Source: Actinomycetota bacterium
GTDB taxonomy: Bacteria; Actinomycetota; CADDZG01; JAHWKV01
Reading direction: 5' to 3'
Length of the DNA: 64,000 nt
NCBI GenBank assembly: GCA_030447305.1
Contig: JAUJPC010000002.1
Span: forward strand, 448,927-512,926
The notes beneath the pieces were generated by a model. The model had not been told where the DNA came from. It was given only the letters and a program-made list of their open reading frames with translations, and searched no databases. Each line of letters starts with the position of its first letter. The stretch's first letter is position 1. Position numbers and translations under genes: made by a program. Positions 36,169 through 45,222 of this stretch are shown piece by piece.

Positions 36169-37943
36169 TGGGGACAGGGGATGGGGCAGGAATGCTTCCA
36201 GGTCAAAACTGGCGTGCCGATCAAAAAGCCAGGGGGCCTAAGGGGATCGAGTTTCGTGCCGCGGTAGTTCAGACCCTGGCGACCCTTGATGACCTGGATG
36301 CCAATATAGCTCTGGTACGCCATTACACGGAAGAAGCGGTTCGCATGGGTGCTCGCCTGGTCGTGTTTCCGGAGTGCATGAACAGCGGGTATTTGTTCGA
36401 CGACGCGGCCCACTGCCGAAAGGTCGCTGAACCTATCTCCGGACGATACGTCGCGGCACTGGCGGATCTGTGCCGCGAGCACAACATCTTGATCGCCAGC
36501 GGCTTTACCGAACTGGGCGAACACTCGGGCAGGGTGTTCAACAGCGGGTTATTGATCGATTCTGAAGGTCGGGTCATAGCCCACTATCAGAAACAGTTCC
36601 TGGCGACCCATGACCAGAACTGGTTCAGCGTCGGTGAGTGCGGGTGCCCGGTGGTCGACACCGAGCTCGGACGCCTGGGCCTGCTCATTTGTTTCGACGG
36701 TCGGATCCCGGAAATCGCACGTAGCCTCATGATCCAGGGTGCCGACGTGATCGTCGATATGGCCAACTTCTTTGCCATGGACCAGGCGGAGATGTGGGTT
36801 CCGGCGCGGGCGTACGAAAACGGAGTTTGGGTCGTCGCTGCCACCAAAGCAGGGGTCGAGCGCAGCATCTACTATCCCGGGGGCAGCATGATCGTATCGC
36901 CTGACGGCGACGTAAGGGCTCAAGTCCCCTACGATCGTCACGGCGTGGCGGTTGCCGACATAACTGTCGACAGAGCTCGTGACAAACGGTGGTTCTACTT
37001 CGGAGACCGGGTAGCAGACCGGCGACCAGCCGCCTACTCAATCATGGGAAAACCCTTTGACCAAACGCCGGTCGCTGCGATGTTGGGTGAGGCACTGGTA
37101 CCGGAGCAGTCGACCGTCAAGGCCGCCTCGGTCCAGGCACATGCACTGGCCAACCCCAGCAGCCTTAAGGACGCTTTAGACATGGTGGACCATACCGCCA
37201 AACTGGGAGTAAAGATCCTGGTATTGCCACAGTACTTCGCGATGCCATCATGGCTGCCGGGGCACTCCGAGGTCAGCGACCAATCACAAGCCCAGGAGGA
37301 CGCACGGGGCCGTGTAGCCGGAATTTGTCGCCGCTACCGGTGTCTGGCAGTCCTGCCGACACTTGAGGAGCAGGATGGCGAACTGGTCCAATCCGCTTCT
37401 CTTATCGACGACTCTGGCCTCGTTGGGGTGCAGCGGCAAGTCCATCCAGACCCGGGTCTGCCCGGCCGGCTCGTGGCGGGACAGGATTTTGATGTGTTTG
37501 AGACCTCATTTGGGCGGCTGGGAGTGCTCATCGGCTACGACGGGATGTTTCCCGAAAGCAGCCGAGTCCTGGCCCTAAAGGGAGCAGACATCATCGCGTG
37601 GACGTGTGCTTGGCGAACGCCTCAGGATCGAAAGCTACTGGCTGTTCCCAAAGCCGAGGACAATCGCTGCTTTGTCGTTTGCGCGAACAGGACCGACTGC
37701 CCGTATCCCGGCGGATCCCTAGTGATAGGCCCCACCGGTTTTCCGATGTCGGATCTCGATGTGGCGGCCCCACCTGTGACCCGGCACGGCGCCGTGATGC
37801 CCGGCTTCGTGAACCTGGCGCTGGCGAGGCAGAAATCGATGATCCCGGGAGTGGATATGTTGCGAAACCGTCTGGTTGAAACCTACGGCCCGTTAACTGA
37901 TGGGGAGCTGGTCTCTACCAACTTTCCGGGTGCCGGCGCGTGA
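36168..37943 (+). CDS. Tandem nitrilase-superfamily protein, second half catalytically dead
   Basis: A 591-residue protein with two carbon-nitrogen hydrolase domains, about twice normal family length. The first (residues about 28-275) has the full Glu-Lys-Cys triad: VVFPECMNSGY, YQKQFLATHD and LLICFDGRIPE. The second (about 320-560) keeps the fold, but the matching positions read LVLPQYFAMP, RQVHPDPGL and VLIGYDGMFPE, so Glu, Lys and Cys all appear replaced. I infer one active and one structural or regulatory domain. The ATG overlaps the binding-protein stop. Substrate unknown; it probably hydrolyses what the transporter imports. Confidence 0.88.
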   Translation: MGTGDGAGMLPGQNWRADQKARGPKGIEFRAAVVQTLATLDDLDANIALVRHYTEEAVRMGARLVVFPECMNSGYLFDDAAHCRKVAEPISGRYVAALADLCREHNILIASGFTELGEHSGRVFNSGLLIDSEGRVIAHYQKQFLATHDQNWFSVGECGCPVVDTELGRLGLLICFDGRIPEIARSLMIQGADVIVDMANFFAMDQAEMWVPARAYENGVWVVAATKAGVERSIYYPGGSMIVSPDGDVRAQVPYDRHGVAVADITVDRARDKRWFYFGDRVADRRPAAYSIMGKPFDQTPVAAMLGEALVPEQSTVKAASVQAHALANPSSLKDALDMVDHTAKLGVKILVLPQYFAMPSWLPGHSEVSDQSQAQEDARGRVAGICRRYRCLAVLPTLEEQDGELVQSASLIDDSGLVGVQRQVHPDPGLPGRLVAGQDFDVFETSFGRLGVLIGYDGMFPESSRVLALKGADIIAWTCAWRTPQDRKLLAVPKAEDNRCFVVCANRTDCPYPGGSLVIGPTGFPMSDLDVAAPPVTRHGAVMPGFVNLALARQKSMIPGVDMLRNRLVETYGPLTDGELVSTNFPGAGA

Positions 37944-38704
37944 GACTTCTGAGCGATGAAGTCTATTCAGAACTCAAAAGGCGCCTGACGCTTTGGGAGT
38001 ATTTGCCCGGGACGAGAATTCCTGAAGAGGCGATCGCGGCAGAGTTCAAAGTGAGCAGAACGCCGGTCCGTGATGCCTTACGCCGGTTGGAGCAGGAGCG
38101 GTTTCTTGTGCGTCAGCCCTGGTCGGGCTACAGGGCGATCGTTCCCAACATGCGTCGAATGGAAGAGCTTTACGAAGTAAGGCTTGCCTTGGAGGAGACC
38201 GCTGTCCGCCAACTTGCCGTCCGTACCGATCAGGGCGACCTCCATGCGCTGGTTCGGGAATGGAATGAGATCCCCGCCAATCCGAAACCAAATCCCGACC
38301 TTGTTTACGCTGATGAGCGCTTTCATGAGACTCTGGCGGGTCTGGCGGGGAACCAAAGCCTTCTGCAGTACTTGCGATCGATCAATGAACATATTCGGAT
38401 TATCCGGGTCAACGATTTCAGTAGCCCGGAGCGAATCGCCGACACATACAAGCAGCATCTGGCATTGCTGCACTCCATTAAGCAAAAGGACGTGGAGGGC
38501 GCGGCCCACCACCTTCGGAAACATATCCAAGAGAGTCAATCTTTGGTCCGACAAGCAGCAGAACAAGCCCTGTCCAAGCTGATGCTGCACTGGGACGAGC
38601 CGGGAACGATCATGCCGGACGCCCGGTCGGAGGTGGAACCAAGAGATGGGCGGCAGACGGCGGCGATGGCGAGCATAAGTAGCAGTCAATCGGCTACCCG
38701 CTGA
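37940..38704 (+). CDS. GntR-family regulator (FCD type)
   Basis: A 254-residue regulator. The N-terminal winged helix reads GTRIPEEAIAAEFKVSRTPVRDALRRLEQE, the GntR hallmark. The rest is an all-helical FCD ligand-binding domain, with metal-type ligand candidates in DERFHETLAGLAGN and KQHLALLHSI. The GTG start overlaps the nitrilase stop by four bases, so it is co-transcribed with the cluster it probably controls. The last 40 residues are disordered and longer than usual. The ligand is likely to be the imported compound or a breakdown product. Confidence 0.9.
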   Translation: MRLLSDEVYSELKRRLTLWEYLPGTRIPEEAIAAEFKVSRTPVRDALRRLEQERFLVRQPWSGYRAIVPNMRRMEELYEVRLALEETAVRQLAVRTDQGDLHALVREWNEIPANPKPNPDLVYADERFHETLAGLAGNQSLLQYLRSINEHIRIIRVNDFSSPERIADTYKQHLALLHSIKQKDVEGAAHHLRKHIQESQSLVRQAAEQALSKLMLHWDEPGTIMPDARSEVEPRDGRQTAAMASISSSQSATR

Positions 38705-38772
38705 ATGGTCGGGAGGGACGACGAAGTTCTTGCAGCAACGAGCCAAGCTCGTTGGTTAATGGGAAGCTGGCT

Positions 38773-40242
38773 ATGAGTCTTGCCCGAAGGGCGGCAGGGG
38801 CGGCGGCGAAGTTTGTCGGCTCCCGCCATCTCGATTCATATCAATCTCTCGGACTCGATTTTGTCCCAAAGGCCCGCGCACATCCCAAGCAACTCCCCCC
38901 GGTGAACCGGCTACGGCTGGGAAATCTCGGTCGGTCGGCAAAGCGGCTACGAGCGAATGAAGTTTCCTGCACGCAGTTATTGGAGGAGGCACTGGCCGCC
39001 GTCGAGGTATACGACGCTCAACTGAACGCGTTTGCCGAGCTATTAGAAGGGTCCGCCCGCGTACAGGCGAAGGTAATGGACGAGGAACTTGCGGGTGGCA
39101 CTGTTAGGGGCCCCATTCACGGGATTCCGATAAGCATAAAGGACATTATCCATGTCGCTTCAGTTCCAACTCGGGCGGGCTCCAGCGCTTACCGGGTGGT
39201 TCCGGAAAAAGATGCAACGGCTGTGGCGCTTCTAAGGGCCGCCGGTGCGGTGATAGTCGGCAAGACGACCACGCACGAATTTGCCCTGGGGGTGACCACT
39301 CCTCAGAGCCGGAACCCACACGACCCGACGCGAATCCCGGGGGGATCAAGCGGTGGGTCCGCCATAAGTGTCGCCACAGGGATGTGCCTGGGGTCACTGG
39401 GAACGGACACGCGGGCATCGATTCGGATACCCGCCGCTCTGTCGGGCGTCGTTGGATTCAAGCCGACATTCGGTCTCGTCCCCGCCGACGGGCTCGTTCA
39501 GCTTAGCTGGTCCATGGATCACGTCGCTCCGATGGCTAGCTCGGTCGCCGATGCAGCAATACTGGTTGATGTGCTTGCTGGAACCAGTCTTTCCATGTTC
39601 TGCGGCTCAGATGCATCGGCACTGAGGGTCGGCGTTCCGGTGGACGGCACCGTGGGAGCGGACGACGAGGTAGTCTCAGCGTTCTCATCGGCGCTCTCAT
39701 TGATTCGCAAACTTGCCGGAAAAGTCCGAGAGGTTGGTCGGCCACACGACGTCGACTTCGAGACGGCCAAAGCAGCCGGCCTGCTAATAAGCCGGTGTGA
39801 AGCTGCCGACTTTCACAGCGGACTAGGTCTCAATCGCGCGCGCTACTGGCAAGAGACGCGGGACCAGCTGGACGCCGCCGACCAGGTCCTTGCCACCGAC
39901 TATGTGCGCGCACAGCGCTTGAGAGCGGTACTTGCGCAGGACATGGTACGTGTTTTCAATGATGTCGACGTCTTGGCGATGCCGACAAGTCTTGTTCCGG
40001 CTCCCAAGGTGGAGCAGGCCGACGACTATCTGCTGATACTCTCCCGCAACGCCATCCTCTGGAGTCTTATCGGGTTTCCAGCAGTGTCGATTCCTTGTGG
40101 GATGACATCAGGAGGTCTGCCGATAGGACTACAGCTAATTGCACCACCCTGGGAGGAAGCCAACTTAGTTGCGCTGGGAGCGGCATTTGAATCGGCCTTC
40201 AAGCCGGGGGATGACCGCGATGCTTCCCCCACTCAGAACTGA
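38773..40242 (+). CDS. Amidase-signature enzyme
   Basis: A protein of about 489 residues of the amidase signature family, which hydrolyses amides with a Ser-cisSer-Lys triad. The Lys lies in GIPISIKDII and the cis-Ser in PGGSSGGSAIS. The nucleophile region reads GTDTRASIRIPAALSG, where most relatives have GTDTGGSIR. The Ser is kept but the two glycines before it are Arg-Ala, which is unusual. The start is uncertain: ATG 38773 is chosen over TTG 38752, and neither has a strong box. It follows the GntR gene by 68 bases and probably completes the pathway begun by the nitrilase (nitrile or amide to acid). Confidence 0.85.
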   Translation: MSLARRAAGAAAKFVGSRHLDSYQSLGLDFVPKARAHPKQLPPVNRLRLGNLGRSAKRLRANEVSCTQLLEEALAAVEVYDAQLNAFAELLEGSARVQAKVMDEELAGGTVRGPIHGIPISIKDIIHVASVPTRAGSSAYRVVPEKDATAVALLRAAGAVIVGKTTTHEFALGVTTPQSRNPHDPTRIPGGSSGGSAISVATGMCLGSLGTDTRASIRIPAALSGVVGFKPTFGLVPADGLVQLSWSMDHVAPMASSVADAAILVDVLAGTSLSMFCGSDASALRVGVPVDGTVGADDEVVSAFSSALSLIRKLAGKVREVGRPHDVDFETAKAAGLLISRCEAADFHSGLGLNRARYWQETRDQLDAADQVLATDYVRAQRLRAVLAQDMVRVFNDVDVLAMPTSLVPAPKVEQADDYLLILSRNAILWSLIGFPAVSIPCGMTSGGLPIGLQLIAPPWEEANLVALGAAFESAFKPGDDRDASPTQN

Positions 40243-40481
40243 GCTTCGCCCCATCTGAGACGGGCGGACTGGGTTGAGTTGTTGGGTTGTTGACCCAATC
40301 CATTCTAGGCGTGAGGCGGAATAATCGAGTAGCCCGCCATTCCGAAGATCTTTCGACAAATTCCTAGGTGGCTAAAGGGTTGCATGAGTATCTATTTGGG
40401 CACTGCGTCGTCAGGCGGCTTTAACGTCGACAGCGATGGGCAACCGTAGACTTCACCGGCCGGGTCGTGATGTCGTGATAT

Positions 40482-40493
40482 CATGAATTCATG
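40482..40493 (+). promoter_or_regulatory. Palindrome over antitoxin start codon
   Basis: CATGAATTCATG is a perfect 12-base palindrome that contains the antitoxin ATG at 40491. Just upstream TGATATCA is a second palindrome. No ribosome-binding box is present, so the mRNA may be leaderless and the site an autoregulatory operator. Confidence 0.5.
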
Positions 40494-40700
40494 ACTAGGC
40501 AGACAACTGTACGGCTACCGGAGGAACTCGCCGATCAAGCGGAAGCTGTGGCAAGGGTCCGCGGGACAAGCGTGAACGCCCTCATCGTCGGGCTGCTCGG
40601 TGCGGAGATCGAGCGGGTGCGCTCAGACAAGGACTTCACTGCCCGCGCCCGCAAATTGCTCGAACGTGACAAGGAGTTGCTTGACCGCCTCGCAAGGTGA
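40491..40700 (+). CDS. Ribbon-helix-helix antitoxin (second locus)
   Basis: A 69-residue relative of the antitoxin at 27666. The DNA-binding strand reads MTRQTTVRLPEELADQAEAV, and the basic toxin-binding tail is FTARARKLLERDKELLDRL. It is intact, but the toxin gene after it is broken. It may therefore be a leftover, or it may now act on the other Doc toxin as an anti-addiction copy. The start lies inside a 12-base palindrome. Confidence 0.8.
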   Translation: MTRQTTVRLPEELADQAEAVARVRGTSVNALIVGLLGAEIERVRSDKDFTARARKLLERDKELLDRLAR

Positions 40701-40961
40701 TCCGATATCTAAGTCTGGCCGAGTACTTATGGCTGGCTGAGCAGGTAACCGGAGTAGAGGCCGAAATCCTCGCCAAGACAGGTCGCATTGAGCTCGCGGA
40801 TTCGGCGCTTCACGCGTCCTGACCCGCCAGATGCCGACGACGCTGAAGCGGCCATGATGGCTGTCGCCGCCCACACGGTCGACGAGACCTGGTTTGCCGA
40901 CTGGCTCCGAACCCGTGCAATCTTTCCGGAGTCGAGCGATCCCACCTCCCCGGTGCAGTAG
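40697..40961 (+). pseudogene. Doc-type toxin with central deletion
   Basis: The N-terminal segment is clear (IRYLSLAEYLWLAEQVTGVE, then RIELADSALHA) and then stops. A C-terminal segment in another frame follows directly (DAEAAMMAVAAHTVDETWFA). The central part holding the HxFxDGNKR active site is missing. The GTG start overlaps the antitoxin stop as in intact pairs. No functional toxin can be made. Confidence 0.8.
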
Positions 40962-41164
40962 CCCCGGGGGCGGTCGTCAGGGTCAGTTATCGGGCATCCC
41001 ACGGTTTCGGAATCTTCGAGCATGCCACAAGTGACGCGCAGCGGTTCCGAACGTTAAGAAACTGGAGTGCCGATGAGGGTCGAAAGTATAGAAGTGTTTT
41101 GGATCATTCTTCGCCTGAATGTGAATCAGCGGGACGGCTTGCCAATGAGAGGGTCGCGACAGGC

Positions 41165-41721
41165 TCAGCCATCCTCCCGATTAACGATCCAGGTCGGTGG
41201 ATGCCTCTTCTTCACAAAAGATCTTCGGGCAAATTTCGGGCAAACGTACCCGGAGCGGGCCGAACCAACTCGCATTAGTCGAGGAGCCGGGCCGAGACCA
41301 TTGCCGATAAGAATGCTGCGGATGCTGGTAGCTGAGACGCGGAACCCAAGCTTGATCAGCTCTCCTTGGATCCGGCGGTACCCCCACTTCGGATTCTCCC
41401 GACCCAGCAGGAGTATGAGTTCGACGACTTTCGGCGACAACGCTGGACGCCCGGGCGGCGCTGAGGATACGTCCATTTCCGAGCAACGATCCGACGGTGC
41501 CAACGCATGATCGTCTCGGGATTGACCAGGTAGACGTGCCAATGCCGGCGGGGGAGTAGTGAACTCAGGGCGGAGAGCACCGCTCTGTCGGGATGAGAGA
41601 ACTCCGGTCGTTTGACCTGTCGGCTGAGGATCGCAAGCTGGTGTCGCAGCACCGCGATCTCAACGTCCTTGGCGTGCTCGCGTCGCAGACGACCGAGAAG
41701 CGCGCGGTTCCGAGAGAGCAC
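41165..41721 (-). pseudogene. Integrase-type transposase fragment
   Basis: N-terminal part of an IS transposase of the kind with a leading helix-turn-helix region and a DDE core. The pieces read [20 protein letters not shown] and [20 protein letters not shown] in two frames. The catalytic core that should follow GNGLGPAP is missing. Where it breaks off, the sequence runs into the tandem motif at 41223-41254. Confidence 0.75.
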
Positions 41722-41799
41722 TGCTCACGGGCGACACCTAGCCGGAAAATCCGCGTTCTGGCCAAACCTAAGGCAATGGAATCAGAGTGAGCTAATGAG

Positions 41800-42214
41800 T
41801 TATTGCCGCTTCCCTTTGGCGAGCTCAATGACGGACGGGTCCATCTCGTCGTGACTCACCGCTTTCTACTTCCTCCTAAAAACGTGGCCACGACTCGTCG
41901 GCCGGGATCCCTGCACTAGTCTGGCCGTTCGGGCTGCTAACGAACTGATTCTGTCATTTGCCTGACACCTCAACGCACTGTCCGGTTCTGGGAGGTTAAG
42001 ACTGAACGCATCAGGGTAACGCCGCCCCACTCGGGCTGCAGCCGTGACGATTCTCAGCGAGGAGCGCCAGAACTCTAGGAGGAGAAGGTTTGGGCAGGTT
42101 AGAACAAGCAGTGGCGAACCCCGTCGAGCGCCTCCCCGAGCCTGTCACGTTCGAGTCTCTCGCGAGCGGACCGTGGGTTGCGGCAGCGCAGCCGCGTCCG
42201 GTGCGGGAGGCGCG
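41800..42214. other. Gap before GH15 gene
   Basis: No gene is supported. The GH15 ORF extends back to 42044 in the track, but those residues do not resemble the family. Confidence 0.4.
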
Positions 42215-44056
42215 GTGAGCACCATGAGCGGGCAGAAACTGAAGGCGAGCATCGGGGACTACGCGCTGCTCGGAGACTGCCACGGCGCCGCCCTGGTTAG
42301 CCGCGACGGCTCGATCGACTGGTGGTGCCCGCCGCGCTTCGACGCTCGCAGCATTTTCGCCCGCCTGCTTGACCCGCAAGCCGGCCACTGGTCGATCCGC
42401 CCGGGGATCCCATTCGAGGTGGACCGCGAGTACGTGGCGGGCACGATGGTGGTGCAGACGACGTTCCGGACTGAGCGAGGCGTGCTGCGGCTGTGTGACG
42501 CGCTTGCGCTCGGCAGTGGCGAACGCGGGCACGACATCGGCTTCCGCTCCCCGCACGCGCTAGTTCGCGTCGTCGAAGCCGTTGCGGGGGACGTACCGGT
42601 CGCCGTCGAGTTCACGCCACGCCCCGAGTACGGTTTGGTCGAGCCGACGCTCATCTCGCGTGCCGGCGTGATCCAGACCGTCGGTGGCGCCGACACGCTG
42701 TTTCTCGCCAGCGAACGTGACTTCGAGGTCCAAGGTAGCCGTGCGGTCGCCGAGTTCGTGCTCACCAGCGGTGAGAGCGCCGCGTTTACGGCCCAGTATG
42801 TTTTTGGTATCAACCCCGAGCGGCCGGAGGTGCTGGACACGCGGGTGGCGTTGGCGGACACGGTCGCAGGGTGGCGCTCGTGGTCGGAGTTGCACCAACG
42901 TTACGAGGGTGTGTATGTCGACCAGGTGCATCGCAGCGCGCTGGTACTTCAGTCGTTGACTTACCAGCCCACGGGCGCGGTCGTCGCGGCGCCGACGACG
43001 TCGCTTCCCGAGGAGGTCGGAGGCGCCAGCAACTGGGATTACCGGTTCGCCTGGTTGCGCGACGCGAGCTTCACGCTGAAAGCGCTGTGGGTGGGAGCGT
43101 GTCCGGATGAGGCGGCGCGGTACTTCGCCTTCATGGGACGCGCCGCGGGCGCTCCGAACCGCGGTGACCACGTGCAGATCATGTTCGGCGTCGAGGGCGA
43201 GCGCGACCTCACCGAACATCGGCTCCCGCACCTCGCCGGCTACCGCGACAGCGTGCCGGTGCGCATCGGCAACGACGCGTGGACGCAGAAGCAGCTCGAC
43301 GTGATGGGAGAGGTGCTCGAGAGTGCGTACGTTATGCGCGAACAGATCGGGCAATTCGACGAGCTCACCGCGTGGTTCCTGCGCGGGCTTGCCGACCGGG
43401 CAGCGGAGACCTGGGATCAGCCGGACGCAGGCATCTGGGAGGGTCGCGAGGGCGAGCGTCAGTACCTCACGTCCAAACTGATGTGCTGGGTAGCGCTGGA
43501 CCGGGCCGTGAAGCTCGCCGACGTGATCGCCGCCGGGGAAGACGCCACACAGCACTGGGCAGCCGCGCGCGACGAGGTCCGCAGCGCGATCCTCGAACGG
43601 GGCTGGCACGACGCGAAAGGTGCCTACACCGGCGCGTTCGGCTCCGACCATCTCGACGCGGGCGTCCTGCTGATGCCCATAGTCGGATTCGTGCCCGCCA
43701 CCGACGACCGGATGCGCCGCACGATCGACGTCATCGAGCGGGAGCTGGGCCAGGACGGGCTGGTCCGGCGGTGGACGGGAGCCGAGGCGGAGGGAGCGTT
43801 CGTAATCTGCTCGTACTGGCTGGCGCACTGCCGAGCGCGCGCCGGCGACGTGGAGCACGCGAAGGCGATCTTCGAGGCGGTGAGCGGGTATGCCAACGAC
43901 CTCGGGCTGCTGTCGGAGGAGATCGACCCCGGGGACGGTGAGATGATCAGCAACTTCCCGCAAGCGCTTTCGCACATCGGCCTGATCGAAGCCGCGTGGG
44001 AGATTCAGCAGGCGATTGACCGTACACGGGCAAGGCAAGGAGGAGGCAATGGGTAG
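42215..44056 (+). CDS. Glycoside hydrolase family 15 (glucoamylase/trehalase-like)
   Basis: A 613-residue enzyme releasing glucose from alpha-glucans or trehalose. It starts with the bacterial GH15 N-terminal pattern (IGDYALLGDCHGAALVSRDG, then SIDWWCPPRFD) and has the (alpha/alpha)6 barrel from about residue 270 (GGASNWDYRFAWLRDASFTL). Candidate catalytic glutamates lie in DAGIWEGREGERQ and LSEEIDPGDGEM. I choose the GTG at 42215 with GGGAGG close upstream; the ATG at 42224 is possible. No signal peptide, so cytoplasmic; mycobacterial relatives act as trehalases. It overlaps the SDR gene by eight bases. Confidence 0.92.
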   Translation: MSTMSGQKLKASIGDYALLGDCHGAALVSRDGSIDWWCPPRFDARSIFARLLDPQAGHWSIRPGIPFEVDREYVAGTMVVQTTFRTERGVLRLCDALALGSGERGHDIGFRSPHALVRVVEAVAGDVPVAVEFTPRPEYGLVEPTLISRAGVIQTVGGADTLFLASERDFEVQGSRAVAEFVLTSGESAAFTAQYVFGINPERPEVLDTRVALADTVAGWRSWSELHQRYEGVYVDQVHRSALVLQSLTYQPTGAVVAAPTTSLPEEVGGASNWDYRFAWLRDASFTLKALWVGACPDEAARYFAFMGRAAGAPNRGDHVQIMFGVEGERDLTEHRLPHLAGYRDSVPVRIGNDAWTQKQLDVMGEVLESAYVMREQIGQFDELTAWFLRGLADRAAETWDQPDAGIWEGREGERQYLTSKLMCWVALDRAVKLADVIAAGEDATQHWAAARDEVRSAILERGWHDAKGAYTGAFGSDHLDAGVLLMPIVGFVPATDDRMRRTIDVIERELGQDGLVRRWTGAEAEGAFVICSYWLAHCRARAGDVEHAKAIFEAVSGYANDLGLLSEEIDPGDGEMISNFPQALSHIGLIEAAWEIQQAIDRTRARQGGGNG

Positions 44057-44825
44057 GCTAGATGATCGAGTCGCGCTCATCACCGGGTCGGACTCGGGGA
44101 TCGGGCACGCGACCGCTGTGCAATTCGCCGAGCAGGGCGCCGACGTTGTCGTCAACTACTTGGACGACGAAAAGGGAGCAAACAAGACCAAGAAGGAGGT
44201 CGAGGCCCATGGACGCCGCGCGATTGTCGTGCAGGCCGACCACGGCTACGAGGACCAGGTCGAGAGGCTGTTCGGCGCCGCGTTCGACGCGTTCGGCAAG
44301 GTAGACATCCTTATGAACAACGCCAGCGTGGATGCCTCAGGCGTCTACGTGGCTGACCTCGAGATCGACAAGTACGAGCGGACGCTGCGCAGCAACCTGA
44401 TTGGCCAGGTGCTGTGCTGTAAGCACTTCGTGCGCCATCGCAAGCAGAACGGCGGTGGCGGCAAGATCATCAACGTCACCTCGATCCACCAGGACATCCC
44501 CAACCCCGGCGGCGCCGACTACGACACGTCCAAGAGCGCGCTACGAATGCTCACTCGCACGCTCGCGCTCGAGGTCGCCGAGGACGGCATCAACGTCAAC
44601 AACCTCGCGCCGGGTATGGTGCTCACGCCGTTCAATCAAAAGGCGATCGACGACCCCGAGTTCCGCAAGAAACAGGTGCAGAGTATCCCGATGAAGCGGG
44701 CGGCGAAGCCGGAGGAGATCGCCAAGCTGGCCCTGTTCCTGGCCTCAAGCGACTCGGACTACGTGACCGGTTCGACCTACGTCATGGATGGAGGCCTCAT
44801 GCGCAACATCGGCCAAGGCGCGTAG
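44049..44825 (+). CDS. SDR oxidoreductase, glucose 1-dehydrogenase-like
   Basis: A 258-residue classical short-chain dehydrogenase. Cofactor motif: ALITGSDSGIGHATAVQF; then LMNNASVDASG; catalytic Ser-Tyr-Lys in INVTSIHQ and ADYDTSKSALRM. The C-terminal GSTYVMDGGLMRN is typical of glucose 1-dehydrogenase-like members. The start at 44049 has AAGGAGGAG upstream, and it overlaps the GH15 stop, so the two are co-translated. A pathway from glucan or trehalose to glucose and then gluconolactone, giving NAD(P)H, is a reasonable inference. Confidence 0.88.
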   Translation: MGRLDDRVALITGSDSGIGHATAVQFAEQGADVVVNYLDDEKGANKTKKEVEAHGRRAIVVQADHGYEDQVERLFGAAFDAFGKVDILMNNASVDASGVYVADLEIDKYERTLRSNLIGQVLCCKHFVRHRKQNGGGGKIINVTSIHQDIPNPGGADYDTSKSALRMLTRTLALEVAEDGINVNNLAPGMVLTPFNQKAIDDPEFRKKQVQSIPMKRAAKPEEIAKLALFLASSDSDYVTGSTYVMDGGLMRNIGQGA

Positions 44826-45054
44826 ACCAAGGCGCAAGTCATTCGGCTTACACGACCAACAGGGGGCGGTAGACCGGATGGCTACCGAATCTCGCCGTTA
44901 GATGAGGAGCAGATCGATTCCGAGAACAGCCATGAGCGAGACCCGAGATTATTGCTAAGCGGGTTTATCTAAGCTGGGCGTGGGCATCGTGGTGCTATCT
45001 CGGGATGTTCAGGATTACGGCGACGGGGGGCTGGGCTTCGCCCTCGCTTACCAC

Positions 45055-45222
45055 GTCGGTACAGTTCTACGCGGGGTGGCCGTTTCTCAAGACCGCCTTG
45101 GAGCGGACACTTAAGTTCACAGCGAACACCGATTCTCTCCTTGGCTGCCTTCGGCTACTCAACCTTCGAACTTTTCGCTGGCGGCGACCTGTACTTCGAC
45201 ACTGCGGGCCTGATCATCGCTA
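45055..45222 (+). pseudogene. copA fragment
   Basis: About 170 bases matching the first transmembrane region of a copper ATPase: [20 protein letters not shown], then pieces of the next helix after a small deletion. It parallels residues about 150-200 of the intact CopA at 19.5 kb but is clearly diverged from it, so it derives from a different copy. It ends abruptly against the methyltransferase gene, whose last residues are read from its reverse strand. Confidence 0.8.

Noticed and set aside
40278-40300. Hairpin TTGGGT-TGTTG-ACCCAA after the amidase gene as a terminator
   Set aside because: The stem is short and no T run follows, so it is not convincing as a rho-independent terminator.
42560-44155. 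531-aa minus-strand ORF
   Set aside because: It is a shadow of the GH15 gene in a high-GC region; the plus strand has clear GH15 motifs.
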